Of a stretch of DNA of 64,000 bases, positions 17,484 through 25,703 are shown piece by piece. Made by a program: the position numbers and the translations under genes. Location: assembly GCF_031456545.1 (NCBI RefSeq), contig NZ_JAVDUV010000001.1:1550001-1614000 (forward strand). The letters are read 5' to 3'. The stretch is from Agromyces sp. 3263 (GTDB lineage: Bacteria > Actinomycetota > Actinomycetes > Actinomycetales > Microbacteriaceae). Under the pieces are notes generated by a model, which made no database searches, was not told the origin of the DNA, and was given only the letters and a program-made list of their open reading frames with translations. How positions within the stretch are numbered: position 1 is the stretch's first letter; every line of letters begins with the position of its first letter.

Positions 17484-20480
17484 TCAGCGCAGCGCGCCGG
17501 CGCGGTAGGCGGCCTCGGTGCGGGTCGCCGCCCCGAGCTTGCGCAGGATCGCCGAGACGTGGACGCTGGCTGTCTTTCCGCTGATGAAGAGCCGCTCGCC
17601 GATCTGGCGGTTGCTGAGGCCCTCGGCGATGAGCTCGAGCACCTGGCGTTCGCGCGCCGTGAGGTCGGCGGTGGCTTCGGCGTCGGATGCCCCTGAGCCC
17701 GCCACTCCCCCGGCGGCGACCACGAGCGCGGCTCCGCCGCCGACGCCGTCGAGCGCGAGGCCTGCGGCCGACGCCACGCGGAGCACCCGGTCGCGCACCG
17801 CGATCACGCCTCCGGACTCGGCCACGTCGAACGCCGCCTGCAGTGAGGCGCGCGCGGCGGCCCGGTCGGCGGCGGCGAGCTCCGCCTCGGCCTGCCGGAG
17901 CAGGGCGTAGGGCGCGAGGAATCCGGGGGCCAACGGCCCGGCGGTCTCGCTCACGGCGACCCGCCAGGCGCCGGTGTCGGTGCCGGGCACCCCGGCGCCG
18001 GCACCGTCGAATGCCTCGGCGAGCTCGGCCTCGAACAGGGCCGTCCAGACGGGGCTGTTCGGCCAGTACACGAGGCGGCCGAGCAGCGCCCGGAACTCTG
18101 GCACGGCGGCGATCGCCTCGGCGGCGATCGTCTCGCTCACCGCGTGGGGCCGCGTTCGAATGGCGGCGACCGTGCGCGCGGCGACCCAGAGGAACGGCAG
18201 CGCGTAGCCGGGCAGGGGCAGGTGCTCCTCGTGGAGGAGCGCCCGCGATTCGCGCCACGCCGTGGTGAGGTCGTCGTTGGCGAGCGCCAGTTCGGCCGCG
18301 AGCCGGCCTACACCGAGTCGCGTCTGCATCTCGACCTCCATGACCGGGATCATCGAGGAGCGGGCACTTCGGTACAGCGCGGTGGCACCCGCGGTATCGC
18401 CGCGCCAGAGCCACGCCCAGATGCGGGCACGCAAGAGGTAGGCCGTGAACGGCGTCGGCGGGTCGAGGGCCAGCGCGCGATCGATGAGCTCCTCGGCGCG
18501 GTCCCATTCGCCGAGCGCGAAGAGCGGGTCCACCGCATTGCCGGCGAGCAGCACGCCCGTGCTGCGCTCGATGCCGTCTTCGCGGGCACGGGCGAGGCCC
18601 TCCTCCGCGAGCCGCACCGCCTCGGCGTGATTGCCGATGAGGTAGTGCAGGTCGGAGGCGTTGACCCAGTATCGGAGGAGCGCACCACCGTCGCCCGCGG
18701 CGAGCTCCCGGGAACTCTCGAGCAGCGCGATGCCCTCGTCGACCTCGCCGCGCGCCGCGCGACTGATGCCCACGATGTTCGTGGCGATCGAGCGATAGCG
18801 GTTCGAGTCGATCTGCGTGGCGACGTCGAGGGCGCGTTCGGCCATCTCGACGGCGTCGTCGAGCCGGCCGTCGATCATGAGCCGGCCCGACAGCGCCGTG
18901 AGCACGGTGGCGCGGAGGTCGCTCGGACCGGAGTCGCCGAGGGCCGCGAGCGCCTCTTCGAGCACGGGGATGGAACCGGGTCGGCCGACGTTGGCCAGGT
19001 AGAGCGCCTTGTCGCGCAGCAGCCGCGGATACTGGCGGTCGCCGGGCGGGCACTCGGCGAGGGCCGCCTTGACGAGCGCGAGGCCGCGTTCGCCCTCACC
19101 GGCGTTGCGCAGGTGCGAGGCCGTGCGGCCCATGAGCTCGAGCTTGCCCATGCCCGCGGCGACCTCGGGGTCGGGCACGACGTCCCAGAGGCCGATGGCC
19201 CGCTCCCCGAGCTGCGCCGCCGTGGCGTACGCGGCCGCCGCGCGCGCCTCGCGCATGGCCTGGATGGTCGCCGGGAACGCACGGGCGGCGTCGTTGGCCC
19301 CGAGCCAGTGGTAGGAGATCTCGGCGGCGAGTCGCCGCGTGCCCGCCGCGGCGGCGGCCTCGTGCGCCTCGGCGTAGCGGGCGTGGAACCTGGCGCGCTC
19401 GCCCGGGAGCAGGTCGGCCAGGATCGCCTCGCGCACGAGGGCGTGACGGAACGCGTAGTCCTGTCCGTCGATGGTGAGGACCCCGCCCAGCACGCTCTCG
19501 CGGGCGGTGGCGTCGAGCTGGTCGGCGCTGCCGCGATACACGGCGGCGAGCAGCGAGTGCGAGACGCACACTCCGCCGATCGAGACGAGTCGCAGCAGCT
19601 CCTGCGCCGGTTCGGACAACCGCTCGTAGCGCGCGAGCAACAGTTCACGGAGGGTGTCGGGCACCTCGCCCTCGTCGCGGCATCCATCGATGCCGACGAG
19701 CTCCTCGACGAAGAACGGCACGCCGTCGCTGCGGCGGAAGACCGTGGTCAGAGCCTGCTCGCTGACCGCCTCGTCGACGATGAGCGACCGGGCGAGCTTG
19801 CGCACCTGCGCGCGCGTGAGCCGGCCGAGCTCGCGGCGCTCGACCCACCGGTCGCGCTCGGCCTCGGAGAGGAACGCGCGCACCGGATGCCCCCGGGTGA
19901 CGTCTTCGGTGCGGTAGCTCAGCACCGTGAGCACGCGGCTCGAACCGAGCGCCCGCATGAGGAAGCGGAGCAGCGTGAGGCTGGCCGCGTCGATCCAGTG
20001 CAGGTCTTCGATGACGAAGACGATCGGGCGCTCGCGAGAGAACGTCTCGAGGAGCACGGCGATGGCCTCGTGCAGCTGGCTGGTGGCGGCGCCGGCGGCA
20101 GGAGGGGCCGTCGGCGCCGCGGTCAGTGGGTCGGATGTCGCGAGCTCGGGCAGGAGCGCGACCAGAGCGGCGCGGCCCGGGCCGACGGCGTCGAGCACGC
20201 GGTCGGCGCCTTCCTCGGCGACGAGCGTGCGCAGCGCGCCCTTGACGGGCGAATAGGGCGAAGCGACGCTGCCGAGGTCGACGCACTGGCCGACGAGCAG
20301 GCGCACGTCGGATGGCAGCCCGGCCTCGAACTCGCGCAGGAGACGAGTCTTGCCGATGCCCGCCTCACCGCCGATGATGACCGTGAACGGCGCGCCGGCG
20401 CGCACCTCGTCGAGGCGCTCGTTGAGCCTCGCGAGGTCGGCGTCCCGGCCGATCATGGCCGGCGCTGACGTGGTCACCAT
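17484..20480 (-). CDS. LAL-type LuxR-family regulator with AAA ATPase and TPR regions
   Basis: 998 residues. Order: Walker A GGEAGIGKT at 37-45, Walker B-like FVIEDLHWID near 170, AAA/winged-helix region, a long TPR-like helical middle, and a LuxR HTH in the last 60 residues (LTARERQVLELIAEGLSNRQ). This is the large ATP-binding LuxR (LAL) class, which activates target genes after ligand binding and ATP-dependent assembly. Its target is not evident; the flanking small genes are the nearest candidates. Start is ATG 20480 or the next GTG (20477), the latter six bases after a CACGAT box. About 90 bases upstream lies a 62-residue gene on the same strand. Confidence 0.9.
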   Translation of the reverse strand: MVTTSAPAMIGRDADLARLNERLDEVRAGAPFTVIIGGEAGIGKTRLLREFEAGLPSDVRLLVGQCVDLGSVASPYSPVKGALRTLVAEEGADRVLDAVGPGRAALVALLPELATSDPLTAAPTAPPAAGAATSQLHEAIAVLLETFSRERPIVFVIEDLHWIDAASLTLLRFLMRALGSSRVLTVLSYRTEDVTRGHPVRAFLSEAERDRWVERRELGRLTRAQVRKLARSLIVDEAVSEQALTTVFRRSDGVPFFVEELVGIDGCRDEGEVPDTLRELLLARYERLSEPAQELLRLVSIGGVCVSHSLLAAVYRGSADQLDATARESVLGGVLTIDGQDYAFRHALVREAILADLLPGERARFHARYAEAHEAAAAAGTRRLAAEISYHWLGANDAARAFPATIQAMREARAAAAYATAAQLGERAIGLWDVVPDPEVAAGMGKLELMGRTASHLRNAGEGERGLALVKAALAECPPGDRQYPRLLRDKALYLANVGRPGSIPVLEEALAALGDSGPSDLRATVLTALSGRLMIDGRLDDAVEMAERALDVATQIDSNRYRSIATNIVGISRAARGEVDEGIALLESSRELAAGDGGALLRYWVNASDLHYLIGNHAEAVRLAEEGLARAREDGIERSTGVLLAGNAVDPLFALGEWDRAEELIDRALALDPPTPFTAYLLRARIWAWLWRGDTAGATALYRSARSSMIPVMEVEMQTRLGVGRLAAELALANDDLTTAWRESRALLHEEHLPLPGYALPFLWVAARTVAAIRTRPHAVSETIAAEAIAAVPEFRALLGRLVYWPNSPVWTALFEAELAEAFDGAGAGVPGTDTGAWRVAVSETAGPLAPGFLAPYALLRQAEAELAAADRAAARASLQAAFDVAESGGVIAVRDRVLRVASAAGLALDGVGGGAALVVAAGGVAGSGASDAEATADLTARERQVLELIAEGLSNRQIGERLFISGKTASVHVSAILRKLGAATRTEAAYRAGALR

Positions 20481-20572
20481 CTCATCGTGCCACGTTCCAC
20501 CGACACCGGCACCGGGCCGGGGCGCGCCGTCGAGCGGCGCCGGAACGCCCGCACCGACGACTGCCGCCACGC

Positions 20573-20761
20573 TCACCGCAGCGCGAGTCGGGGCGCGTGC
20601 AGTGCGCGGTGTGCTCGGCGACGGGCGACCGGCTCGGACGACGCCCCCGCGCCGTCCGAGCCGCGCTCCGCCGCGGCCATCCGCAGCTGGATCTCCTGCT
20701 CGGCACGCCGCACGTCGGCCTGGTGTGCGCCCAATGCGATGTAGTCAGCCGAGAGCTGCAT
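20573..20761 (-). CDS. Small protein of unknown function, 62 aa
   Basis: Recognised by a strong AGGAGG ribosome site (20766-20771 on the complement) five bases before the ATG. The product begins MQLSADYIALGAHQADVRRA, predicts as one amphipathic charged helix, and ends in an Arg/His-rich tail. No TM, no known domain. It lies between a 37-residue gene and the large LuxR regulator, all on the minus strand, which suggests a shared transcript. I recognise no function. Confidence 0.6.
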   Translation of the reverse strand: MQLSADYIALGAHQADVRRAEQEIQLRMAAAERGSDGAGASSEPVARRRAHRALHAPRLALR

Positions 20762-20864
20762 GATTCCTCCTGGTGTCGATCCGACGTGTTCGATCGGATG
20801 CCTTCAGCGTGCTCGCTAAGGCGGTGGGGCCCCATCGGGCGATCGCCCTATTTCGGCGGGGCGC

Positions 20865-20880
20865 AGGTGGCCGGCCACCT
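20865..20880. terminator. 16-bp perfect palindrome after the 37-aa gene
   Basis: AGGTGGCCGGCCACCT is fully self-complementary and lies 21 bases past the stop of the small TM gene. A second palindrome GGGCGATCGCCC is at 20837-20848, and ATCCGA/TCGGAT arms flank 20778-20801. One or both may end transcription or bind a regulator ahead of the 62-residue gene. Confidence 0.4.
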
Positions 20881-20901
20881 CAGGACCGGCGCTCGACCGC
20901 C

Positions 20902-21015
20902 TCAGGCGGCGCGGCGGGTGGGCATGCGGCGGTAGCCGTCACGGCGGAACTGCACGATCGAGGCCGTCGCCGCCGCAGCGGCGAACAGTCCGAGCACGAT
21001 CAGGGTCGCGAGCAT
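20902..21015 (-). CDS. Tiny single-TM membrane protein, 37 aa
   Basis: Too short for usual gene callers. A very strong GAGGAGGTGCGAG ribosome site precedes the ATG. The product has one TM helix (LATLIVLGLFAAAAATASIV) followed by a basic tail with RRDGYRRMPTRRAA, so it should sit in the membrane with its C-terminus in the cytosol by the positive-inside rule. The gene starts 17 bases after the stop of the PNPOx-family gene on the same strand and is probably its operon mate. Function unknown. Confidence 0.68.
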   Translation of the reverse strand: MLATLIVLGLFAAAAATASIVQFRRDGYRRMPTRRAA

Positions 21016-21032
21016 CTCGCACCTCCTCTCAT

Positions 21033-21698
21033 TCAGCGAAGCGGGTGGCGATCGGCCGTCAGGGCAGCCACCGAGCCGGGCACCGGAGTGCCGACGGGCG
21101 TCAGCGCCGACGGTTCGGGAGTCCCCCAGGCGCGTCGAATCGGCACGACGCCGGCCCAGCCCGTGTGGTCCTCGCCATCGTCGGGAGACTCGGATGCCCC
21201 GGCAGCGCGCACCTTCATGACCACGTCGTCGAGCGCGAGCCGCAGCACGCGGGTCGCGGCCCGCTCCTTCCGGGTGGTGGCGCGCACCTCGGCGGGGCGG
21301 CCGGGCATGAGGCGCTCGGAGAGCGCCAGCAGCGCGGCATCCGCTCGCTCGTCGTCGACGGGCTCGAGCACGCCGTAGACGACGGCGCTGCGGTAGTTCA
21401 TCGAGCTGTCGAAGAGTGAGCGGGCGTAGACGAGGCCGTCGAGGGAGGTCACGGCGAAGGCCACGGTGGCGCCCTCGGCGGCAGCGCGCAGCGCGAATCC
21501 ACCGCCGGTGGAGCCGTGCAGGAGCAGGTGGTTGCCGTCGCGGGCGAAGCCCATGGGCACGACCACCGGCGTGCCGTCGGCGACCGCGGCGAGGTGGCCG
21601 ACGAGCTCCTGGTCGAGGAGCTCGAAGAGGGCGTCGCGCTCGGTCGTCTGGCGTTCGGGCATGCGGCGGATGCGGCGGGGCGAGGAGGTGTTCGTCAT
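21033..21698 (-). CDS. PNPOx-like FMN-binding split-barrel protein
   Basis: 221 residues. The fold of the pyridoxamine 5'-phosphate oxidase/NimA-like flavin family is shown by LLDQELVGHLAAVADGTPVV, then the LLLHGSTGGG and SMNYRSAVVYG segments. Such proteins bind FMN, F420 or heme and reduce or oxidise small molecules. It is divergent from a MocR regulator across a 90-base gap with nested inverted repeats, a common arrangement in which MocR controls the neighbour. Start may be ATG 21698 or GTG 21704; the GTG lies six bases after a GAGACT box. It runs into the 37-residue membrane gene. Cofactor and substrate are not known. Confidence 0.83.
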   Translation of the reverse strand: MTNTSSPRRIRRMPERQTTERDALFELLDQELVGHLAAVADGTPVVVPMGFARDGNHLLLHGSTGGGFALRAAAEGATVAFAVTSLDGLVYARSLFDSSMNYRSAVVYGVLEPVDDERADAALLALSERLMPGRPAEVRATTRKERAATRVLRLALDDVVMKVRAAGASESPDDGEDHTGWAGVVPIRRAWGTPEPSALTPVGTPVPGSVAALTADRHPLR

Positions 21699-21724
21699 GG
21701 TCACGTTGCGAGTCTCGCCGCTAG

Positions 21725-21771
21725 ACTGGTCGGCGATGCAGTCCAGTTCTCGCTGCATCGAACAGACCAGT
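21725..21771. promoter_or_regulatory. Nested inverted repeats, likely MocR operator
   Basis: ACTGGTC (21725-21731) and GACCAGT (21765-21771) form an outer inverted repeat with about 40 bases between centres. Inside it CGATGCAG (21734-21741) and CTGCATCG (21753-21760) form a second perfect repeat, and a further CCAGT lies at 21743-21747. MocR/PdxR regulators bind such spaced repeats in divergent gaps, so this is the likely autoregulatory and target site (inference). Confidence 0.6.
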
Positions 21772-21788
21772 TTGGAGGCGATGGCGCC

Positions 21789-23312
21789 GTGGATGGACCC
21801 ATCCCTGAGATCGACCGGAACACCGGTCGCCCACTCGGCATGCAGCTCGTCGAGGGAGTCCGTCGGCGCATCCTCGAGGGTGTGCTCCGACCCGGCGATG
21901 CGGTGCCGTCGACGCGCGCGCTCGCGTCGGAGCTCGCCGTGTCTCGCAGCGCGGTCGTGGCGGCCTACGAGCAGCTCGCCGGCGAGGGCTACCTCGACAT
22001 GCGCCAGGGCGCGCCCACGCGGGTCGCCGCGCTCCTCCTTGCGGGGAGCCCGCCCACCGACGGGCTCGACGGCGGCCGCCACGACGAGTCGGTGACACCG
22101 AACGGTCGCGAACTGCGGGTTCCAGCCGCCGCAACCCGCACGTCGCGACCGCTCGATGGGATGACGGCGCGCGTCACGGCGGACGGCAGCGCGGCCCAGA
22201 GCGCAGGCGCACCGCCCCGCATCGACCTCCTGCCGGGTCGCCCGTCGACCGCGCGCATCGACACCCGGGCGTGGCGCGCGGCGTGGCGGCACGCGGCCGG
22301 GCTCGACATCCCGTCCGAGTCGCCGCCGCCGTTCGGGGTCGCGCGCCTGCGCGCCGAGATCGCCGACCACCTCCGCCTGGCTCGCGGCGTCGCCCGCGCT
22401 CCCGACGACGTGGTCGTCACGGCCGGCACCGCCGAGGCGCTCGCGCTCGTGGCATCCGCTCTCGCCGAGCTCATCGGAACCGCGCCCGAGGTGGCGGTCG
22501 AGCATCCCGGCTACCCCTCGGCGCGCCGCACCCTGGAACGGCGGGGCGCCCGCACGACCCCCGTGCCGGTCGACGGCGACGGGATCGACGTCGACGCGCT
22601 GCGCCGGATGCCGCGACCGCCGCACGCCGTCATGGTGACGCCCAGCCACCAGTACCCGCTCGGCGGGCGGCTGCCGGTCGCGGCTCGGCTCGAGCTGCTC
22701 GACTGGGCGCGCGCGGCAGGAGCCGTGGTGATCGAGGACGACTACGACAGCGAGTTCCGTCACCTCGGGCCGCCGTTGCCGGCGCTCGCGTCGCTCGATG
22801 ACGAGCGCGTGGTGCTGGTCGGCAGCTTCTCGAAGGTGCTCACGCCCTGGCTGCGGCTGGGGTACCTCGTACTGCCCGCGGATCCGGCCCTGCGTGAGGC
22901 CGTCGCGGCGATCCGTGCCGACGAGCCGTCGCCGGTTCCGGGCACCGCGCAGGAGGCCGCGGCCGCCCTGCTCGCGAGCGGCGCGGTGCGGCGGCACATC
23001 GCGGTGACCCGCCGCGAGTACGCGCACCGGCGCCGGCTCGTGCTCGCCGCCCTCGACGGGCTGCCGGGCGCGCCCCTCTCAGGCCTCGACGGCGGGTTGC
23101 ACGCCGTGCTCGGGCTGCCGGATGCCGCGACGGCGGCGTCCGTCGTCGACCGGCTCGCCGCCGAGGGCGTCGCCGTCGCGAGCCTCGCCGAGTACTCCGC
23201 CGTGCCCGGCGACGAGCGCGCCGGGCTCGTGTTCGGCTACGCCGGCCCGACCGACACACTCCTCGCCGAGGGGCTGGAGCGGATCCGCGCGGCCGTCGCC
23301 TCCGCGATCTGA
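21789..23312 (+). CDS. MocR/PdxR-type GntR regulator with aminotransferase domain
   Basis: 507 residues. An N-terminal GntR winged HTH (PSTRALASELAVSRSAVVAA) is joined to a fold-type I aminotransferase domain whose PLP lysine is Lys349 in GSFSKVLTPW; EDDYDSEFR, which holds the PLP-contacting Asp, is typical of MocR. Such proteins sense PLP or an amino compound and control vitamin B6 or amino acid genes. GTG at 21789 is chosen because GGAGG lies ten bases upstream and the ATG at 21781 is out of frame. It is divergent from an FMN-barrel protein that may be its target. Nothing else for B6 synthesis is nearby. Confidence 0.88.
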   Translation: MDGPIPEIDRNTGRPLGMQLVEGVRRRILEGVLRPGDAVPSTRALASELAVSRSAVVAAYEQLAGEGYLDMRQGAPTRVAALLLAGSPPTDGLDGGRHDESVTPNGRELRVPAAATRTSRPLDGMTARVTADGSAAQSAGAPPRIDLLPGRPSTARIDTRAWRAAWRHAAGLDIPSESPPPFGVARLRAEIADHLRLARGVARAPDDVVVTAGTAEALALVASALAELIGTAPEVAVEHPGYPSARRTLERRGARTTPVPVDGDGIDVDALRRMPRPPHAVMVTPSHQYPLGGRLPVAARLELLDWARAAGAVVIEDDYDSEFRHLGPPLPALASLDDERVVLVGSFSKVLTPWLRLGYLVLPADPALREAVAAIRADEPSPVPGTAQEAAAALLASGAVRRHIAVTRREYAHRRRLVLAALDGLPGAPLSGLDGGLHAVLGLPDAATAASVVDRLAAEGVAVASLAEYSAVPGDERAGLVFGYAGPTDTLLAEGLERIRAAVASAI

Positions 23313-23433
23313 CCGCAGGAAGAGACGAGGCCGGGCGAACGAAGGGATTGCGCTTCCCCGCCTGATCGCTAGGCTGGCTCGAACGGCGCGCCCGACGGAG
23401 GAGCGCCGTTCGGCACGTCGGTCGGGAGGCCCG

Positions 23434-23901
23434 GTGGGGCGAGGATTCGGCATGGTGGCGGCATCCGCTGCCTTCGCAGTGGGCGCGACGATAGTGCTGA
23501 GCGGATGCGTCGCCGAGCCCGCTCCCGCCCCGGTGACGATCACCGCCACCGCCACCGTCACCGCGACGCCGACGCCGACCCCCGAGGCGGCACCGCCGCC
23601 GGCCGAGCCCGCGCCCGTGCCCGTCCCGGAGCCGGTACCCAACGCGCCCGCGCCGGTCGTGGAGTGGGGACCGGCGTATGACACGGGTGCCATCCCCGGG
23701 GCCAGCGGCACGCCGGCACTCGACGGCAACGGCGTGCCCGCCAGCTACGTCGTCGTGTCGGGCGACAGCTTCTTCGACATCGCCCAGCGCTTCGAGCTGC
23801 CCCAGCAGCAGTTGCTGCGCATGAACCCGCAGATCCACGACTTCGGCGAGACGGTCTACATCGGCGACGTCATCAACCTCGACTGGACGAAGACCGGCTG
23901 A
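23434..23901 (+). CDS. LysM-domain lipoprotein
   Basis: About 155 residues. A short signal sequence ends in the lipobox VLSGC, so the protein should be lipid-anchored outside the membrane. A Thr/Pro/Ala-rich linker follows (TATATVTATPTPTPEA), then a C-terminal LysM-like domain (SYVVVSGDSFFDIAQRF, LLRMNPQI, GDVINLDW) that binds peptidoglycan glycan strands. The start is uncertain: GTG 23434 has GGGAGG just upstream and supplies an Arg in the n-region, while ATG 23452 also works. Role in wall binding is inferred from LysM only. Confidence 0.75.
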   Translation: MGRGFGMVAASAAFAVGATIVLSGCVAEPAPAPVTITATATVTATPTPTPEAAPPPAEPAPVPVPEPVPNAPAPVVEWGPAYDTGAIPGASGTPALDGNGVPASYVVVSGDSFFDIAQRFELPQQQLLRMNPQIHDFGETVYIGDVINLDWTKTG

Positions 23902-23954
23902 CGCCGTCGCCGGGCCGGAGTAGCATCGGCCGCAGATGAAGGCTGGCTGATCGC

Positions 23955-24353
23955 ATGAACGAGATCGTCGCCATCGAGCCGTGGAGCCCGTGGCCGCTGG
24001 CGTTCCCCGCCATCATCGCGTTCGTCGGTGTGCTCGCGTCCCTCGTGGGCACGCGGTTCCATTCCAAGACCATGCGCGAGAGCGGCTACGTGGCGTTCCT
24101 CGTCGGCGTGCTCGCGGCGGCCATGATGACGTGGTCGCTGTCGGGGATGTGGGACTCGGGCCGCCGGGCCGACGCGCTCATCGACCTCGGCTACGAGTCG
24201 CCGACCTTCAGCGGCAGCATCAACCTCGCCGGCGACCGCCTCGCCCCGATCGCCTGGCAGGCCGTGCACGACGGCGAGCGGGTGCGCGGGGTGCTGCGTC
24301 CGCTCGGCGGCGACCGCTGGGAGGTCGCGCAGCTCGCGCCGCGCTCGGAGTGA
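23955..24353 (+). CDS. Small membrane protein of unknown function
   Basis: 132 residues. Two TM helices (about 15-33 and 45-66) are followed by a soluble C-terminal part of about 60 residues with no recognised domain. GAAGG lies upstream of the ATG and a TAGCAT box at 23926-23931 fits a promoter with a short leader. It stands alone between the LysM lipoprotein gene and the convergent efeB. No function can be given. Confidence 0.6.
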   Translation: MNEIVAIEPWSPWPLAFPAIIAFVGVLASLVGTRFHSKTMRESGYVAFLVGVLAAAMMTWSLSGMWDSGRRADALIDLGYESPTFSGSINLAGDRLAPIAWQAVHDGERVRGVLRPLGGDRWEVAQLAPRSE

Positions 24354-24416
24354 GCGACGACGGCCGCCCGCGACGCGCGGCGCGCGCGGAGCGGCTGACG
24401 CGGCCTGCTGCGCCGC

Positions 24417-25703
24417 CTACGCGAACAGCGCCTGCCCCACGAACTCGCCCCTCCCGACGCCGCCGGGCACCGCGAAGATCGCCGAGCCGACGTGCTTGAG
24501 GTACTCGTTCAGACCGTCGCCGGCGAGCCGCTGCTGCACCGTGATGAACTGCTCGGGCGAGCGCTGGAACGACAGGAAGAAGAGGCCGGCATCCAGGCGG
24601 CCGAGCTCGTCGTTGCCGTCGACGAAGTTGTAGCCGCGGCGCAGCATCCGTGCCCCGCCGTTGGCCGAGTGGTGGGCCAGGCGCACGTGCGCGTTCGTGT
24701 CGATGAGCGGCGCGCCGGTCGGCCCCTCGGCCTCGAAGTCGGGCTCGGTGAACTCGGTGCCGCCCGACATCGGCGCACCTTCGCCCTTCGACCGGCCGAC
24801 GAGCTTCTCCTGCTCGCCGAGCTGCACGCGATCCCAGTTCTCGATGATCATGCGGATGCGGCGGGCGACGAGGTACGAGCCGCCCGCGAGCCACGCCGGC
24901 TCGTCGCCGGGCTGCACCCACACCTGCTCGTCGAGCACGGCGCCGTCCTCGGCCTTGACGTTCGCGGTGCCGTCCTTGAATCCGAAGAGGTTGCGAGGCG
25001 TCGCCTGCGTGGTCGACGTCGACGAGGTGCGGCCGAAGCCGAGCTGCGACCAGCGCAGGCTCGCCCAGCCGAACGCGATGCGGCTGAGGTTGCGGATGGC
25101 GTGCACGGCGACCTGCGGATCGTCGGCGCAGGCCTGGATGCAGAGGTCGCCGCCGCTGCGCTCGGGCTGCAGCGCGTCGCCCTGGAAGCGCGGCAGCGGC
25201 TCGAGGCCCGCGGGCCGGCGAGCGGCGAGCCCGAACCGGTCGACCCCGTCGGCGTCGGTGAAGAGCCCGGGGCCGAACCCGAACGTGATCGTGAGGCCGC
25301 TCGCCGCGAGGCCGAGCGCCTCCCCGGTGTCGGTCGGCGGCGCGTAGTCGGAGCCGCCGACGGCGCCGCCCTCCTCGACCTCGAGGCCCTGGGTGAGGCG
25401 CGCCGCGGCATCCGTCCACTCGGTGAGCAGCTCGACGAGCCCCGCGCGGTCGAGCGTGGAGCTCACGTCGAAGGCGGCGAAGTGCAGGCGGTCCTGTGCT
25501 GGCGTGACGATGCCCGCCTGGTGCGCGCCGTAGTAGGGGTAGACGGATGCCGGTGCGGCACCGCTCCCGGCGGCGCCCGCGCCCGTCGCCGCCACCGCGA
25601 CGCCCGCGGCGCCCGCAGCACCGACGGCGACGCCGGCCGCCCCCGCCCCGAAAAGGCCGAGGAGGTGGCGGCGGCTGACGCCGGAGGCGGGCTGCTCGGT
25701 CAT
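24417..25703 (-). CDS. efeB: EfeB, Tat-exported Dyp-type heme peroxidase
   Basis: 428 residues. A twin-arginine signal (SRRHLLGLFG plus Ala-rich core) exports the folded heme enzyme. GFKDG is the GxxDG motif of dye-decolourising peroxidases and the ANGGARMLRRGYNF region is conserved near the end. In the EfeUOB system it works with EfeO outside the membrane to oxidise Fe(II) or handle heme for uptake through EfeU. Its ATG overlaps the EfeO stop (TGATG), so the two are coupled. It is the third gene of the minus-strand operon efeU-efeO-efeB. Confidence 0.94.
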   Translation of the reverse strand: MTEQPASGVSRRHLLGLFGAGAAGVAVGAAGAAGVAVAATGAGAAGSGAAPASVYPYYGAHQAGIVTPAQDRLHFAAFDVSSTLDRAGLVELLTEWTDAAARLTQGLEVEEGGAVGGSDYAPPTDTGEALGLAASGLTITFGFGPGLFTDADGVDRFGLAARRPAGLEPLPRFQGDALQPERSGGDLCIQACADDPQVAVHAIRNLSRIAFGWASLRWSQLGFGRTSSTSTTQATPRNLFGFKDGTANVKAEDGAVLDEQVWVQPGDEPAWLAGGSYLVARRIRMIIENWDRVQLGEQEKLVGRSKGEGAPMSGGTEFTEPDFEAEGPTGAPLIDTNAHVRLAHHSANGGARMLRRGYNFVDGNDELGRLDAGLFFLSFQRSPEQFITVQQRLAGDGLNEYLKHVGSAIFAVPGGVGRGEFVGQALFA

